Positions 1 to 6,668 are shown, counted from the stretch's first letter. The stretch: 10,417 bases of DNA from Clostridia bacterium (GCA_017390225.1 JAFPCL010000073.1:1-10417); one strand, 5' to 3'. Notes: generated by a model not told the origin, from the sequence alone. Translations and numbers: made by a program.

Positions 1-248
1 TCCAAAAGCGCCGTACAGCCGCCTACTTGATAATCTTCTTCCGTCAAGGGTGCAATTTTTCCGATTGGCATCCGATCATGAAGCACCAGGCTTTTGTCGC
101 TAAACAAAACCGTCGATACAAAAGCCTCGCCTTCGATTTTCCTCTGCTTTTCGATTAGGGCATTAAAGCCCCCGATAGTGTCGCTCTCCAGGCCTGCCAT
201 AGAGCCGCTTTTGTCCAAGATAAAGATAAGTTCCGTTGTGTTGTTCAT
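1..248 (-). CDS. vWA-domain (MIDAS) protein, N-terminal 82 residues, cut by the left edge
   Basis: The gene starts at an ATG (246-248) with a TAGGAGG ribosome binding site 7 nt upstream and runs off the left end, so only the first 82 residues are visible. Residues 7-17 (LIFILDKSGSM) form the first beta strand and the DxSxS metal-ion-dependent adhesion site (Asp12, Ser14, Ser16) of a von Willebrand factor A domain. The GGCTALL segment at residues 76-82 would supply the MIDAS threonine (Thr79). There is no signal peptide, so it is probably cytoplasmic. Such small vWA proteins usually bind partners through a Mg2+ or Mn2+ ion, and TerY-like relatives sit in stress or defence gene sets. It follows the macrodomain gene on the same strand after a 113-bp gap that holds a paired dyad and a candidate promoter. 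The fold is secure; the function and full length are unknown. Confidence 0.85.
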   Translation of the reverse strand, partial: MNNTTELIFILDKSGSMAGLESDTIGGFNALIEKQRKIEGEAFVSTVLFSDKSLVLHDRMPIGKIAPLTEEDYQVGGCTALL

Positions 249-255
249 CTTTTTT

Positions 256-262
256 CCTCCTA
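256..262 (-). promoter_or_regulatory. Ribosome binding site of the vWA gene
   Basis: TAGGAGG on the minus strand lies 7 nt before the ATG at 246-248. It fixes the start of the vWA reading frame. Confidence 0.8.
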
Positions 263-270
263 AAAAAATA

Positions 271-320
271 ATCATGTGATTGTTGTTGGGTTTTGTTGTC
301 CCCCTTGACAATCACATGAT
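271..320. repeat. Inverted repeat with two ATCANNTGAT dyads in front of the vWA gene
   Basis: A perfect 13-bp inverted repeat has arms ATCATGTGATTGT (271-283) and ACAATCACATGAT (308-320), separated by 24 bp. Each arm holds a smaller dyad of the form ATCANNTGAT (271-280 and 311-320), and their centres are exactly 40 bp apart, about four helical turns. The right-hand dyad overlaps the candidate -10 of the vWA promoter and the left-hand one lies in its leader. This layout suits paired operators for one DNA-binding protein, or a leader hairpin if transcription starts upstream. The regulator is unknown. Confidence 0.65.
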
Positions 321-324
321 AGCA
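316..324 (-). promoter_or_regulatory. Candidate extended -10 promoter for the vWA gene
   Basis: On the minus strand the sequence reads TGCTATCAT, an extended -10 (TG-N-TATCAT, five of six to TATAAT). It resembles the ATGCTATAAT elements before rpmE and the CDF gene. No convincing -35 lies 17 bp upstream, so this rests on the -10 alone. Transcription would start near 309. Confidence 0.35.
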
Positions 325-337
325 TCTTTTAGGATTT

Positions 338-362
338 TAAAGGTCGCTTTTCGAGCGACTTT
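338..362. terminator. Hairpin between the macrodomain and vWA genes, possible terminator
   Basis: AAAGGTCGCT and AGCGACTTTT can pair as a 10-bp stem (one G-U pair) with a 5-nt TTTCG loop, just after the macrodomain stop codon. On the minus strand it lacks a clean run of U after the stem, so termination of the macrodomain transcript may be weak. The T-rich side faces the plus strand. Confidence 0.4.
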
Positions 363-1390
363 TAAAAACTGCCCAAAAGCACCTGATCGAAAGCAAACAA
401 GGCTTCGTTGATTTCAAAGATATTGTAGTTTCCTTTTTGAATAAAATAAAGAATAATTTTATCAAACACAAAGCTTTCGGACAGCACCAGCCCGGCAGAA
501 GAAAGGAGCGCTTGGGTTTCATCCAAAGAAAGCTCCAATGCTATAGCAAAGGCAACCGCCGTTTGCTTAGACGGCCTATAGGTGTCGGGCTTACACTTGA
601 TTTTGGAAAAAGTCTTTTTATCCACATTGGCTTTTTTGTAGCACGCCACATCCGTCATCCCCTTGGCATCAATAAGCTCAAACAGCTTTTGGGCAAAGGA
701 TTTGTCCGTGGACTTCACATAATCTTCCAGTGAGCGGCTCACTTTCGTGCTTTTTTCTTTATGGGGCACAGGTGCCATGCAAGGCGCCTGCATCGGCATA
801 ACATCACACGTACAAGATCGAAAAACAGCCTCTTTGGGCGGATATTCTTCCGCCATATGGGCCTCCACCTCGTCCCCATCGATCAATGCCCGAATCTCTG
901 AAAACAGCTTTTGGCTCAGTGCATACGATTTTGCATCAAACACACAAAGAAAAACCGTCATTTCATGGTTTAAAAGAAAATCACCGATGGCAGCCATGGC
1001 AAGAGAAAGCACTTTATCCTTGGGATATCCGTTGTTCCCCGAGGCAATCAGCGGCACTGCCACCGTGCGGCATCGATGCGAAGCTGCGCACGCTAACGCC
1101 GCTCCATAGGGCTCCTTCAAAGCCGCATATTCCCCTTCCGTGCCCCCTTGCCACACAGGGCTGAGAACATGAATAACATGCTTTGCCGCTAAGGCATACC
1201 CCTTTGTGATTTTCGCTTCTCCCGATAGCAGTGGCGCTTTCTTTCGGCATTCTGCCAAAAGCTTCTCCCCTGCCTTCTCATGCACTGCAAAATCAATCCC
1301 CGAATACCCCACCATCTCCCGATTGGTGGGATTCACAATGGCATCGACTTGCATATTGGTTATATTCTGCCTGACAATCGCAAGCGGCAT
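362..1390 (-). CDS. Macrodomain (ADP-ribose-binding) protein with C-terminal HTH-like module
   Basis: This 342-residue protein starts at the ATG at 1388-1390, chosen because AAAGGAGG lies 7 nt upstream; the frame stays open further upstream but would run through the rpmE terminator. Residues 1-170 are a macrodomain: DAIVNPTN (16-23), then GYSGIDFAVH (28-37) in place of the usual GGGGVDxAIH, and a later VPLIASGNNGYP loop. Asn23, Asp33 and His37 match conserved positions of MacroD-type hydrolases, so binding or removal of ADP-ribose is plausible. A poorly conserved linker follows. About 120 C-terminal residues contain a segment like an XRE helix-turn-helix (YKKANVDKKTFSKIK, then ALELSLDETQALLSSAG) and the motif YNIFEINEALFAFDQ, which I know from Firmicutes macrodomain proteins. 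The gene lies between rpmE and a vWA gene. The substrate is unknown and DNA binding is an inference. Confidence 0.85.
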   Translation of the reverse strand: MPLAIVRQNITNMQVDAIVNPTNREMVGYSGIDFAVHEKAGEKLLAECRKKAPLLSGEAKITKGYALAAKHVIHVLSPVWQGGTEGEYAALKEPYGAALACAASHRCRTVAVPLIASGNNGYPKDKVLSLAMAAIGDFLLNHEMTVFLCVFDAKSYALSQKLFSEIRALIDGDEVEAHMAEEYPPKEAVFRSCTCDVMPMQAPCMAPVPHKEKSTKVSRSLEDYVKSTDKSFAQKLFELIDAKGMTDVACYKKANVDKKTFSKIKCKPDTYRPSKQTAVAFAIALELSLDETQALLSSAGLVLSESFVFDKIILYFIQKGNYNIFEINEALFAFDQVLLGSF

Positions 1391-1397
1391 GTTGATT

Positions 1398-1405
1398 CCT
1401 CCTTT
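1398..1405 (-). promoter_or_regulatory. Ribosome binding site of the macrodomain gene, abutting the rpmE terminator
   Basis: AAAGGAGG on the minus strand lies 7 nt before the ATG at 1388-1390. Its AAAGG can also pair with CCTTT at the base of the rpmE terminator a few bases upstream, so this site could be masked in one RNA fold. Confidence 0.75.
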
Positions 1406-1412
1406 ATAAAGC

Positions 1413-1449
1413 AAAAGGCTGTTAAGGAAATAACTTCCCTTAACAGCCT
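1413..1449 (-). terminator. Rho-independent terminator of rpmE
   Basis: AGGCTGTTAAGG (1438-1449 read on minus) pairs perfectly over 12 bp with CCTTAACAGCCT (1416-1427 read on minus), with a 10-nt loop. A short T tract (TTTT, 1413-1416) follows, interrupted by GC and then CTTT. It begins 17 bp after the rpmE stop codon and ends only about 8 nt before the macrodomain ribosome binding site. Confidence 0.85.
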
Positions 1450-1466
1450 CTTTAATCCGAATGATA

Positions 1467-1667
1467 TTACTGCAGATTGAATTTCTTTCTGAACTTTTCA
1501 ACACGTCCGCCGGTATCGACCAGCTTCTGCTTACCGGTGTAGAAAGGATGGCACTTGGAGCAAATTTCAACATAGATATCCTTCTTGGTGGAACCGGTAG
1601 CGATTACGTTGCCGCAAGCGCAGCGAATTTCCGTCTGGGTGTATTCGGGATGAATTCCTTCTCTCAT
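1467..1667 (-). CDS. rpmE: Large ribosomal subunit protein bL31, zinc-binding type
   Basis: This 66-residue protein is the usual length for bL31. The start ATG (1665-1667) has GAGGTGA close upstream; the frame is open further upstream but has no other supported start. Cys16, Cys18, Cys36 and Cys39 (CAC, then CSKC) form the zinc-binding set of the C+ form, and CHPFYTGKQKLVDTGGRVEK is the family signature. It is part of the 50S subunit near the central protuberance. The gene is monocistronic by design, with a strong promoter at 1723-1751 and a terminator at 1413-1449, though read-through may feed the macrodomain gene. In many Firmicutes the cysteine form is expressed when zinc is plentiful and is replaced by a C- paralogue when zinc is scarce. 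No Zur-box-like site was recognised here. Confidence 0.97.
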   Translation of the reverse strand: MREGIHPEYTQTEIRCACGNVIATGSTKKDIYVEICSKCHPFYTGKQKLVDTGGRVEKFRKKFNLQ

Positions 1668-1722
1668 TTTTTTCACCTCTTTTTGGGGAAGTAATTTTGT
1701 CTTCCAAAAGTCTTTGCAATAG

Positions 1723-1751
1723 ATTATAGCATACACTTTTTTATTTTGCAA
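1723..1751 (-). promoter_or_regulatory. rpmE promoter, extended -10
   Basis: On the minus strand, -35 TTGCAA (1746-1751) is 17 bp from -10 TATAAT (1723-1728). A TG one base upstream of the -10 (ATGCTATAAT) makes it an extended -10 promoter. The predicted start near 1716 leaves a leader of about 48 nt. The 55 bp between this promoter and the stnC stop show no terminator hairpin. Confidence 0.85.
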
Positions 1752-1806
1752 GTGTTTTTTTCATTTTTTTGCGATTTTATTGTTTTTTTTGAAAATCCCA
1801 CAAAAA

Positions 1807-3831
1807 TCACAGCATTTTTAATGCACCCGTTGGGCAAGCCTGTACACATTTCATGCAGTTTTTGCAACATTCAATGGTTTGTGCCGTATTGAATTCGGGG
1901 CGAATGACCGTTTGAAAGCCTCTGCCCACAAGACCCAATATGCCTTTTTGTGCCACTTCGTCGCACACACGCACGCAGAGATTACACAAAACGCACTTAT
2001 TTTGATCCCGCTCGATGCACAGAAGCTTTTGTTCTTTTTCGTGCCGCTCGTTTTCACCAGCCATGCGCTTGGTGTCAATGCCGTATTTATCTGCATAGTA
2101 TATGAGCTTGCAATCGTGATAATCATGACATCCGCAGGACAGACAGCGCTTTGCTTCTTCCATGACCGCTTCTTTGGAAAAACCGAGATTGATTTCGCAA
2201 AAATCGTGCTTTCTCTCCTCGGGGCTGCGACAGGGCATTTTGGCGCGAGGCATTTTGTCCCTGTCTTTGAAGTTTTCTTCCGTCAGTGTCTGCTCCGACA
2301 CGATGGGGGCACGATAGGGAATTTCCATGCCCATCAAAAAGCCGTCGATGACTCTTGCTGCTTTGTTGGCTTCGCCGATGGCGGCAATGGCAATGGATGC
2401 ACCACGATTGGTAGCATCGCCCACGGCAAAAACATTCGGAAGATTCGTGCGGAAGGAGCGCTCGTCTGCCGCTAAAATGCCGCGCTTGTTGGTTTCTACG
2501 CCGTCCATGCCCGTGATATCTACTTTTTGACCAATCGCCATAATCACGGAGTCCACGGGGAGTGTTTCAAAACAGCCCTCCACGGGCACGGGGGAACGTC
2601 TGCCGCTGGCATCGGGTGCACCCAGCTCCATCACCTGCAGTTTAATTTCTTTGACTTTGCCGTCTTCACCGATGATTTCGGCAGGGTTGGTTAAAAACTT
2701 GAAGGTCACGCCCTCTTCCATGGCTTCTTCAATTTCAATCTGCTCGGCAGGCATTTCCGCACGGGTTCTGCGGTAGACCACATACACTTCCTCTGCCCCC
2801 AGGCGCACAGCGGTGCGGCAAGCATCCATGGCGGTGTTGCCGCCGCCGCAAACGGCGACACGTTTGCCGATTGCGGGCTTCTCACCCAAGGCAACACGGC
2901 GCAAAAGCTCAATGCCTGGGATTACGCCCGAAAGCTCTTCACCGTCCACGCCCATGGGCATGGACTTCCAAGCGCCAATGGCAATCAGCACGGCATCGAA
3001 ATCTGCTTGTAATTGAGAAAGGGTGATATCGCTTCCGATGCGCACGTTGTTTTTAAGTTCCACACCATACTGCACAATTTCTTCGATTTCTCTGTCCAAG
3101 ACAGCTTTGGGCAGACGGTATTCGGGAATGCCGTAGCGGAGCATACCGCCCATTTTCGGCATCGCATCAAAAATCGTAACAGAATGACCTTCCAAGCGCA
3201 AAAAGTATGCCGCCGTGAGTCCTGCGGGACCACCGCCGATGATGGCAACTTTTTTGCCTGTGGCGGCATGGGCTACGGCACGGTAGGTGTTTTCTTTTAA
3301 ATCCTCATCTGCGGCAAATGCCTTCAAAAAGGCAATGGAAATCGGCTCTTCCACCAGCTTGCGGCGGCAAACCGTTTCGCACGGATGGGGGCACACTCTG
3401 CCGATGGATGCCGGCAGGGGCAGTTTTTCTTTAATAATCTCAATGGCACCATGAAAATCTCCTTCGGAAATTTTCTTCACATAGCCTTGGGCATCGGTGC
3501 CGGCAGGACAATTGAGTGTACATGGGCCCAAGCAGTCCCCTTGATGTGCACCCATCAAAAGCTCCAGGGCAATCCGGCGTGCTTTTTCAACACGGGGCGT
3601 CTGTGTGGAAACACGCATCCCCTTGCTGACCTTAGAAGAGCAGGCACGAAGAAGCTTCGGCACACCTTCGGCTTCGACTAAGCACAGACCGCAAGCCCCG
3701 TAAACCTTCACACTTTCATCATAGCAAAGGGTGGGAATTTCAATGCCGGCTTCCTTTGCCGCCGCAAGAATCGTGTCCCCTGCCTTTGCCGTTACTTCTG
3801 TATCGTTAATAAATAATTGAATATCAGCCAT
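1807..3831 (-). CDS. stnC: NuoG/GltD hybrid NADPH subunit of an Stn-type electron-bifurcating transhydrogenase
   Basis: This 674-residue flavo-iron-sulfur protein starts at ATG 3829-3831 with AGAGG about 9 nt upstream. Domains in order: a plant-type [2Fe-2S] domain (Cys36, 47, 50, 64), as at the NuoG N-terminus; a cysteine linker with His96-x3-Cys100, Cys104 and Cys108, then Cys147, 151 and 155; a GltD/NfnB-like module with FAD motif GGGPAG (199-204), second Rossmann GGGN (329-332) and the NADPH signature YRRTRAEMPA (353-362); and VFAVGDA (467-473). The end has CLSCGC near 563 and two [4Fe-4S] motifs (Cys613, 616, 619, 623 and Cys656, 659, 662, 666). In the Stn family, this subunit takes electrons from the bifurcating NuoE/NuoF pair and exchanges them with NADP(H). 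The adjacent bifurcating genes support that role. A different NADPH:acceptor role is possible. It is probably cytoplasmic. Unusually, a nuclease gene separates it from its partners. Confidence 0.85.
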   Translation of the reverse strand: MADIQLFINDTEVTAKAGDTILAAAKEAGIEIPTLCYDESVKVYGACGLCLVEAEGVPKLLRACSSKVSKGMRVSTQTPRVEKARRIALELLMGAHQGDCLGPCTLNCPAGTDAQGYVKKISEGDFHGAIEIIKEKLPLPASIGRVCPHPCETVCRRKLVEEPISIAFLKAFAADEDLKENTYRAVAHAATGKKVAIIGGGPAGLTAAYFLRLEGHSVTIFDAMPKMGGMLRYGIPEYRLPKAVLDREIEEIVQYGVELKNNVRIGSDITLSQLQADFDAVLIAIGAWKSMPMGVDGEELSGVIPGIELLRRVALGEKPAIGKRVAVCGGGNTAMDACRTAVRLGAEEVYVVYRRTRAEMPAEQIEIEEAMEEGVTFKFLTNPAEIIGEDGKVKEIKLQVMELGAPDASGRRSPVPVEGCFETLPVDSVIMAIGQKVDITGMDGVETNKRGILAADERSFRTNLPNVFAVGDATNRGASIAIAAIGEANKAARVIDGFLMGMEIPYRAPIVSEQTLTEENFKDRDKMPRAKMPCRSPEERKHDFCEINLGFSKEAVMEEAKRCLSCGCHDYHDCKLIYYADKYGIDTKRMAGENERHEKEQKLLCIERDQNKCVLCNLCVRVCDEVAQKGILGLVGRGFQTVIRPEFNTAQTIECCKNCMKCVQACPTGALKML

Positions 3832-3846
3832 CGTTATTGCCTCTTC

Positions 3847-4920
3847 TCAAAAATTGTTTTTTTCTTGTTTTTGCAAATAAAACATCGTTTTTTGTGCTTC
3901 AATCTCGGCACGAAGTTCTTCTTCTGTGGGAAGATATAATTTATATTTTGTAGCAAAGAGCTGCTCATTCCCATGAAGCACGGAATATTTTGCAATATCC
4001 TCATCTGTATCGGAACACAGAAGGATGCCAATTGTCGGTTGATCTCCTGCACCTGCTTTGAGTTCATCGTACATTCGGATATACATATCCATTTGTCCCA
4101 CATCCTGATGGGTGATTTTGCTTGTTTTCAAATCAATTAAAACAAAACATTTCAGGATATAATTATAAAAAACAAGATCGATGTAATAATCTTCTTTTTC
4201 CGTATGAATATGCTGCTGTCTTGCCACAAATGCATATCCCTTTCCTAACTCCATAAGAAATTTTTGCAAGTTGGAAATAATGCGGCTTTCCAGTTCGCTT
4301 TCCGTAAAAGAAGTGTCTGACGACATTCCTAAAAATTCAGCAATCACCGGATTTTTGATAAATTCCAATTTATCGGGAGAAGCTTCTTGCGTATTTTCTT
4401 TCATTTCGGCTTCAACCAATGCTTTGTTTTGTGATTGAAGCAGACGATGATAATATTGGGAAGAAATATTGCGTTGTAATGTACGAACACTCCACGTCTG
4501 TTCGGCAGCTTCCTTGGCATACCATGTTCGTGCCACGGCATCTTCTACTTGCAAGAGAACACGGTAATGCGTCCAAGAAAGAATCGGTACGGATTTTGGA
4601 CTCACTGCGTCCAAAATTTGAGGAAAGCATTTGTAAAAACGAACAAATTTATATAAAGTACTGTAGTCAAACCCCTTGCCGTAAATATTGGTGAGTTCTT
4701 CTGCTAATTTTTTTATAATTTCTTTTCCGTATGCCGCCCGATTTTCCCCTTTGAGCTCCTCTTCCGCAATTCTGCATCCCAACAGCCAATTTCTCCGCAC
4801 AAGTGCAAAATTCACAGCCTGATATGCCTGCTGTTGTGATGCTTCTATAATACCGCGCATATCACAAAGAATATCATCGGATTTTACATAGTTTACAAAC
4901 GATTTGTTCTTATTATCCAT
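3847..4920 (-). CDS. DUF1016/YhcG-family PD-(D/E)XK nuclease-like protein
   Basis: This 357-residue protein starts at ATG 4918-4920. GGAG (4929-4932), 8 nt upstream, lies inside the last codons of the preceding gene, so the upstream frame extension to 4986 is rejected. The N-terminal half (about 25-165) has the DUF1016 hallmarks: RRNWLLGCRIAEEE, YGKGFDYSTLYKFVRFY, LSWTHYRVLLQV and WSVRTLQRNISSQYYHRLL. The C-terminal PD-(D/E)XK fold has YYIDLVFYN (Asp248) and IDLKTSK (Asp263-x-Lys265); most relatives I know have ELK here. The length is normal and the active site looks intact. The family occurs with restriction-modification and other mobile or defence loci. The gene lies 5 bp after stnB and 15 bp before stnC on the same strand. 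It is AT-richer than its neighbours: 13 G+C in 60 bases from 4141, against 32 in 60 from 5821. This suggests later acquisition. Its target is unknown. Confidence 0.88.
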   Translation of the reverse strand: MDNKNKSFVNYVKSDDILCDMRGIIEASQQQAYQAVNFALVRRNWLLGCRIAEEELKGENRAAYGKEIIKKLAEELTNIYGKGFDYSTLYKFVRFYKCFPQILDAVSPKSVPILSWTHYRVLLQVEDAVARTWYAKEAAEQTWSVRTLQRNISSQYYHRLLQSQNKALVEAEMKENTQEASPDKLEFIKNPVIAEFLGMSSDTSFTESELESRIISNLQKFLMELGKGYAFVARQQHIHTEKEDYYIDLVFYNYILKCFVLIDLKTSKITHQDVGQMDMYIRMYDELKAGAGDQPTIGILLCSDTDEDIAKYSVLHGNEQLFATKYKLYLPTEEELRAEIEAQKTMFYLQKQEKNNF

Positions 4921-4925
4921 GATAA

Positions 4926-6668
4926 TCACTCCGTCACAACCGCACCGAAGCGGCAGACGCTTGCGCATTGTCCGCACTTGATACATGCCGATGCATCAAT
5001 GCTGTGAGGTGCTTTGACTTCGCCGAAAATCGCACCCACAGGGCAACGCTTGGCACACAAAGTACAGCCCTTGCACTTATTTTCATCAATCCGATAGGAA
5101 ATCAGTGCCGTACATTCTTTTGCCGGGCATTTCTTATCGTTAATATGTGCCTCATATTCGTTGCGGAAATAGCGAAGCGTGGTCAGCACCGGATTGGGTG
5201 CTGTTTGCCCCAGACCGCACAGTGCGCCGTCTTTGATTGCCATGCATAATTCTTCCAAAAGCTCAATATCGCCGTCTTTGCCTTCGCCGTGGGTGATGCG
5301 ATTTAAAATCTCCGACATGCGTTTTGTGCCGATGCGGCAGTGCACACACTTGCCGCAAGATTCATTGGTGGTGAAATCCAGGAAGAATTTTGCCATGTTG
5401 ACCATGCAGGTGTGCTCGTCCATGACCACCATGCCGCCGGAGCCCATAATCGCACCCGTAGCACCTAATTTTTTATAGTCAATCACGGTGTCCAAAAGTG
5501 CTTCGGGGATACAGCCGCCGGAGGGGCCGCCCATCTGCACAGCTTTGAATGTGCCGCCGTCACGAATGCCGCCGCCGATCTCATAAATGACACTGCGAAG
5601 CGTCATCCCCATGGGGATTTCCACCAAGCCGCCCCGAGCAATTTTGCCCGTGAGTGCAAAGACCTTCGTTCCCTTGCTGTCCTCCGTGCCCATAGCGGCA
5701 AAGGCTTCGCCGCCGTTTTCTATAATCCATGCCACGTTGGCAAAGGTTTCTACGTTATTGATATTGGAAGGCTCTTGCCAGTAACCGGCATTGGCAGGAA
5801 ATGGCGGCTTGAGGCGCGGCATACCGCGGCTTCCTTCCAGAGATTCAATGAGTGCCGTTTCTTCGCCGCACACAAATGCGCCTGCGCCGGCTTTGATGCG
5901 CATATCACAGGAAAAGCCACTTCTTAAAATATGATCGCCCAAGAAGCCGTTTTCCCTGGCTTCTTTGATTGCATTTTCAAGACGCAAAATTGCCAAGGGA
6001 TATTCGGCACGTACATAAACCACCGCCTCTTGTGCACCGATAGCATAGGCGGCAATCAGCATACCTTCAATCAGATTATGAGGATCGCTTTCAATCACGG
6101 CTCTATCCATGAAGGCACCGGGATCCCCTTCGTCGGCGTTGCAAATCAGATACTTTTTATCCCCTGTTGCATTTCTTGCCGCATTCCATTTGAACCAAGT
6201 GGGAAAGCCTGCACCGCCTCTGCCGGCAAGGCCGGAAATCTTGATGGTTTCAATAACATCCTCGGGAGACATCGTGGTCAACACTTTAGAAAGTGCCCCA
6301 TAGCCACCAACCTTGATATAATCCTCCATATCCATGGGATTGATGATGCCGCAATGGCGCAGGGCAATTCTCGTCTGCTTCGTTAAAAAGCTCTCGTCCT
6401 CTTTTGAAATTTTAAGATTCTCCACCAAAGACAAATCATTGGTTTTTAAGGCCTCGGCAATCTTTTCCGCATCGGCTTCGGCTACATGCACCAAACGCGC
6501 GACAAGCCTATCTTCCTCGTAAATATCCACAATCGGCTCTAAAAAGCACATCCCGATACAGCCGGTGATGCCGAGCTTCTCTTTGGGAAGCAATTTTGAC
6601 AGCGCATCGTATACTTTGCCTGCACCTGCCGCAATGCCACAGCTTCCCTGTCCTACCGCAATTCTCAT
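4926..6668 (-). CDS. stnB: NuoF/HydB-like bifurcating flavin subunit of an Stn-type transhydrogenase
   Basis: This 580-residue protein starts at ATG 6666-6668 behind AAGGAGG. Residues 1-75 form a thioredoxin-like ferredoxin domain with only three cysteines of the expected four (Cys10, 37, 41). Residues 120-500 are the NuoF core: glycine-rich GRGGAGFPTWFKW (149-161), FMN/NADH segment CNADEGDPGAFMDR (176-189), and the [4Fe-4S] motif ESCGKCVHCRIGT (Cys438, 441, 444) with Cys484 as fourth ligand. The tail has Cys514 and Cys519, then a two-cluster ferredoxin domain (Cys532, 535, 538, 542; Cys562, 565, 568, 572). This is the HydB arrangement, where FMN accepts NADH electrons and the clusters serve ferredoxin. 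The gene lies 12 bp after the NuoE-like gene. It could equally be a HydB of a hydrogenase, but no hydrogenase gene is present and the GltD-like subunit favours Stn. The letter B is assigned by gene order. Confidence 0.88.
   Translation of the reverse strand: MRIAVGQGSCGIAAGAGKVYDALSKLLPKEKLGITGCIGMCFLEPIVDIYEEDRLVARLVHVAEADAEKIAEALKTNDLSLVENLKISKEDESFLTKQTRIALRHCGIINPMDMEDYIKVGGYGALSKVLTTMSPEDVIETIKISGLAGRGGAGFPTWFKWNAARNATGDKKYLICNADEGDPGAFMDRAVIESDPHNLIEGMLIAAYAIGAQEAVVYVRAEYPLAILRLENAIKEARENGFLGDHILRSGFSCDMRIKAGAGAFVCGEETALIESLEGSRGMPRLKPPFPANAGYWQEPSNINNVETFANVAWIIENGGEAFAAMGTEDSKGTKVFALTGKIARGGLVEIPMGMTLRSVIYEIGGGIRDGGTFKAVQMGGPSGGCIPEALLDTVIDYKKLGATGAIMGSGGMVVMDEHTCMVNMAKFFLDFTTNESCGKCVHCRIGTKRMSEILNRITHGEGKDGDIELLEELCMAIKDGALCGLGQTAPNPVLTTLRYFRNEYEAHINDKKCPAKECTALISYRIDENKCKGCTLCAKRCPVGAIFGEVKAPHSIDASACIKCGQCASVCRFGAVVTE
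4929..4932 (-). promoter_or_regulatory. Ribosome binding site of the nuclease gene, inside the end of stnB
   Basis: GGAG is formed by the last Thr-Glu codons of stnB (ACG GAG TGA) and lies 8 nt before the nuclease ATG. The stop codon sits between them. Translation of the nuclease is therefore probably coupled to stnB, and the start is fixed at 4920. Confidence 0.75.

Noticed and set aside
1391..1573. Upstream extension of the macrodomain frame to 1573
   Set aside because: It runs through the rpmE terminator and into rpmE in another frame. The ATG at 1390 has an excellent ribosome binding site and begins directly with the macrodomain fold.
1752..1806. Possible terminator for the stn operon in the T-rich stretch before rpmE
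   Set aside because: No stem was found on the minus strand and the T-runs are on the plus strand. The stn transcript may run into rpmE.
1879..2475. A 198-codon plus-strand frame opposite stnC
   Set aside because: It is antisense to the C-terminal cluster region of a confidently identified protein, with no family match or ribosome binding site.
3832..4928. Direct repeats or insertion-sequence ends around the nuclease gene
   Set aside because: I compared the two junctions and saw only short chance matches around CCAT; there is no transposase or terminal inverted repeat.
4921..4986. Upstream extension of the nuclease gene into stnB (22 extra codons)
   Set aside because: It would overlap the stnB ferredoxin domain, and its Arg/Cys-rich start has no family support. 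The ATG at 4920 has a GGAG at proper distance.
5931..6386. A 151-codon plus-strand frame opposite stnB
   Set aside because: It is a shadow of the conserved NuoF core and shows no motifs.
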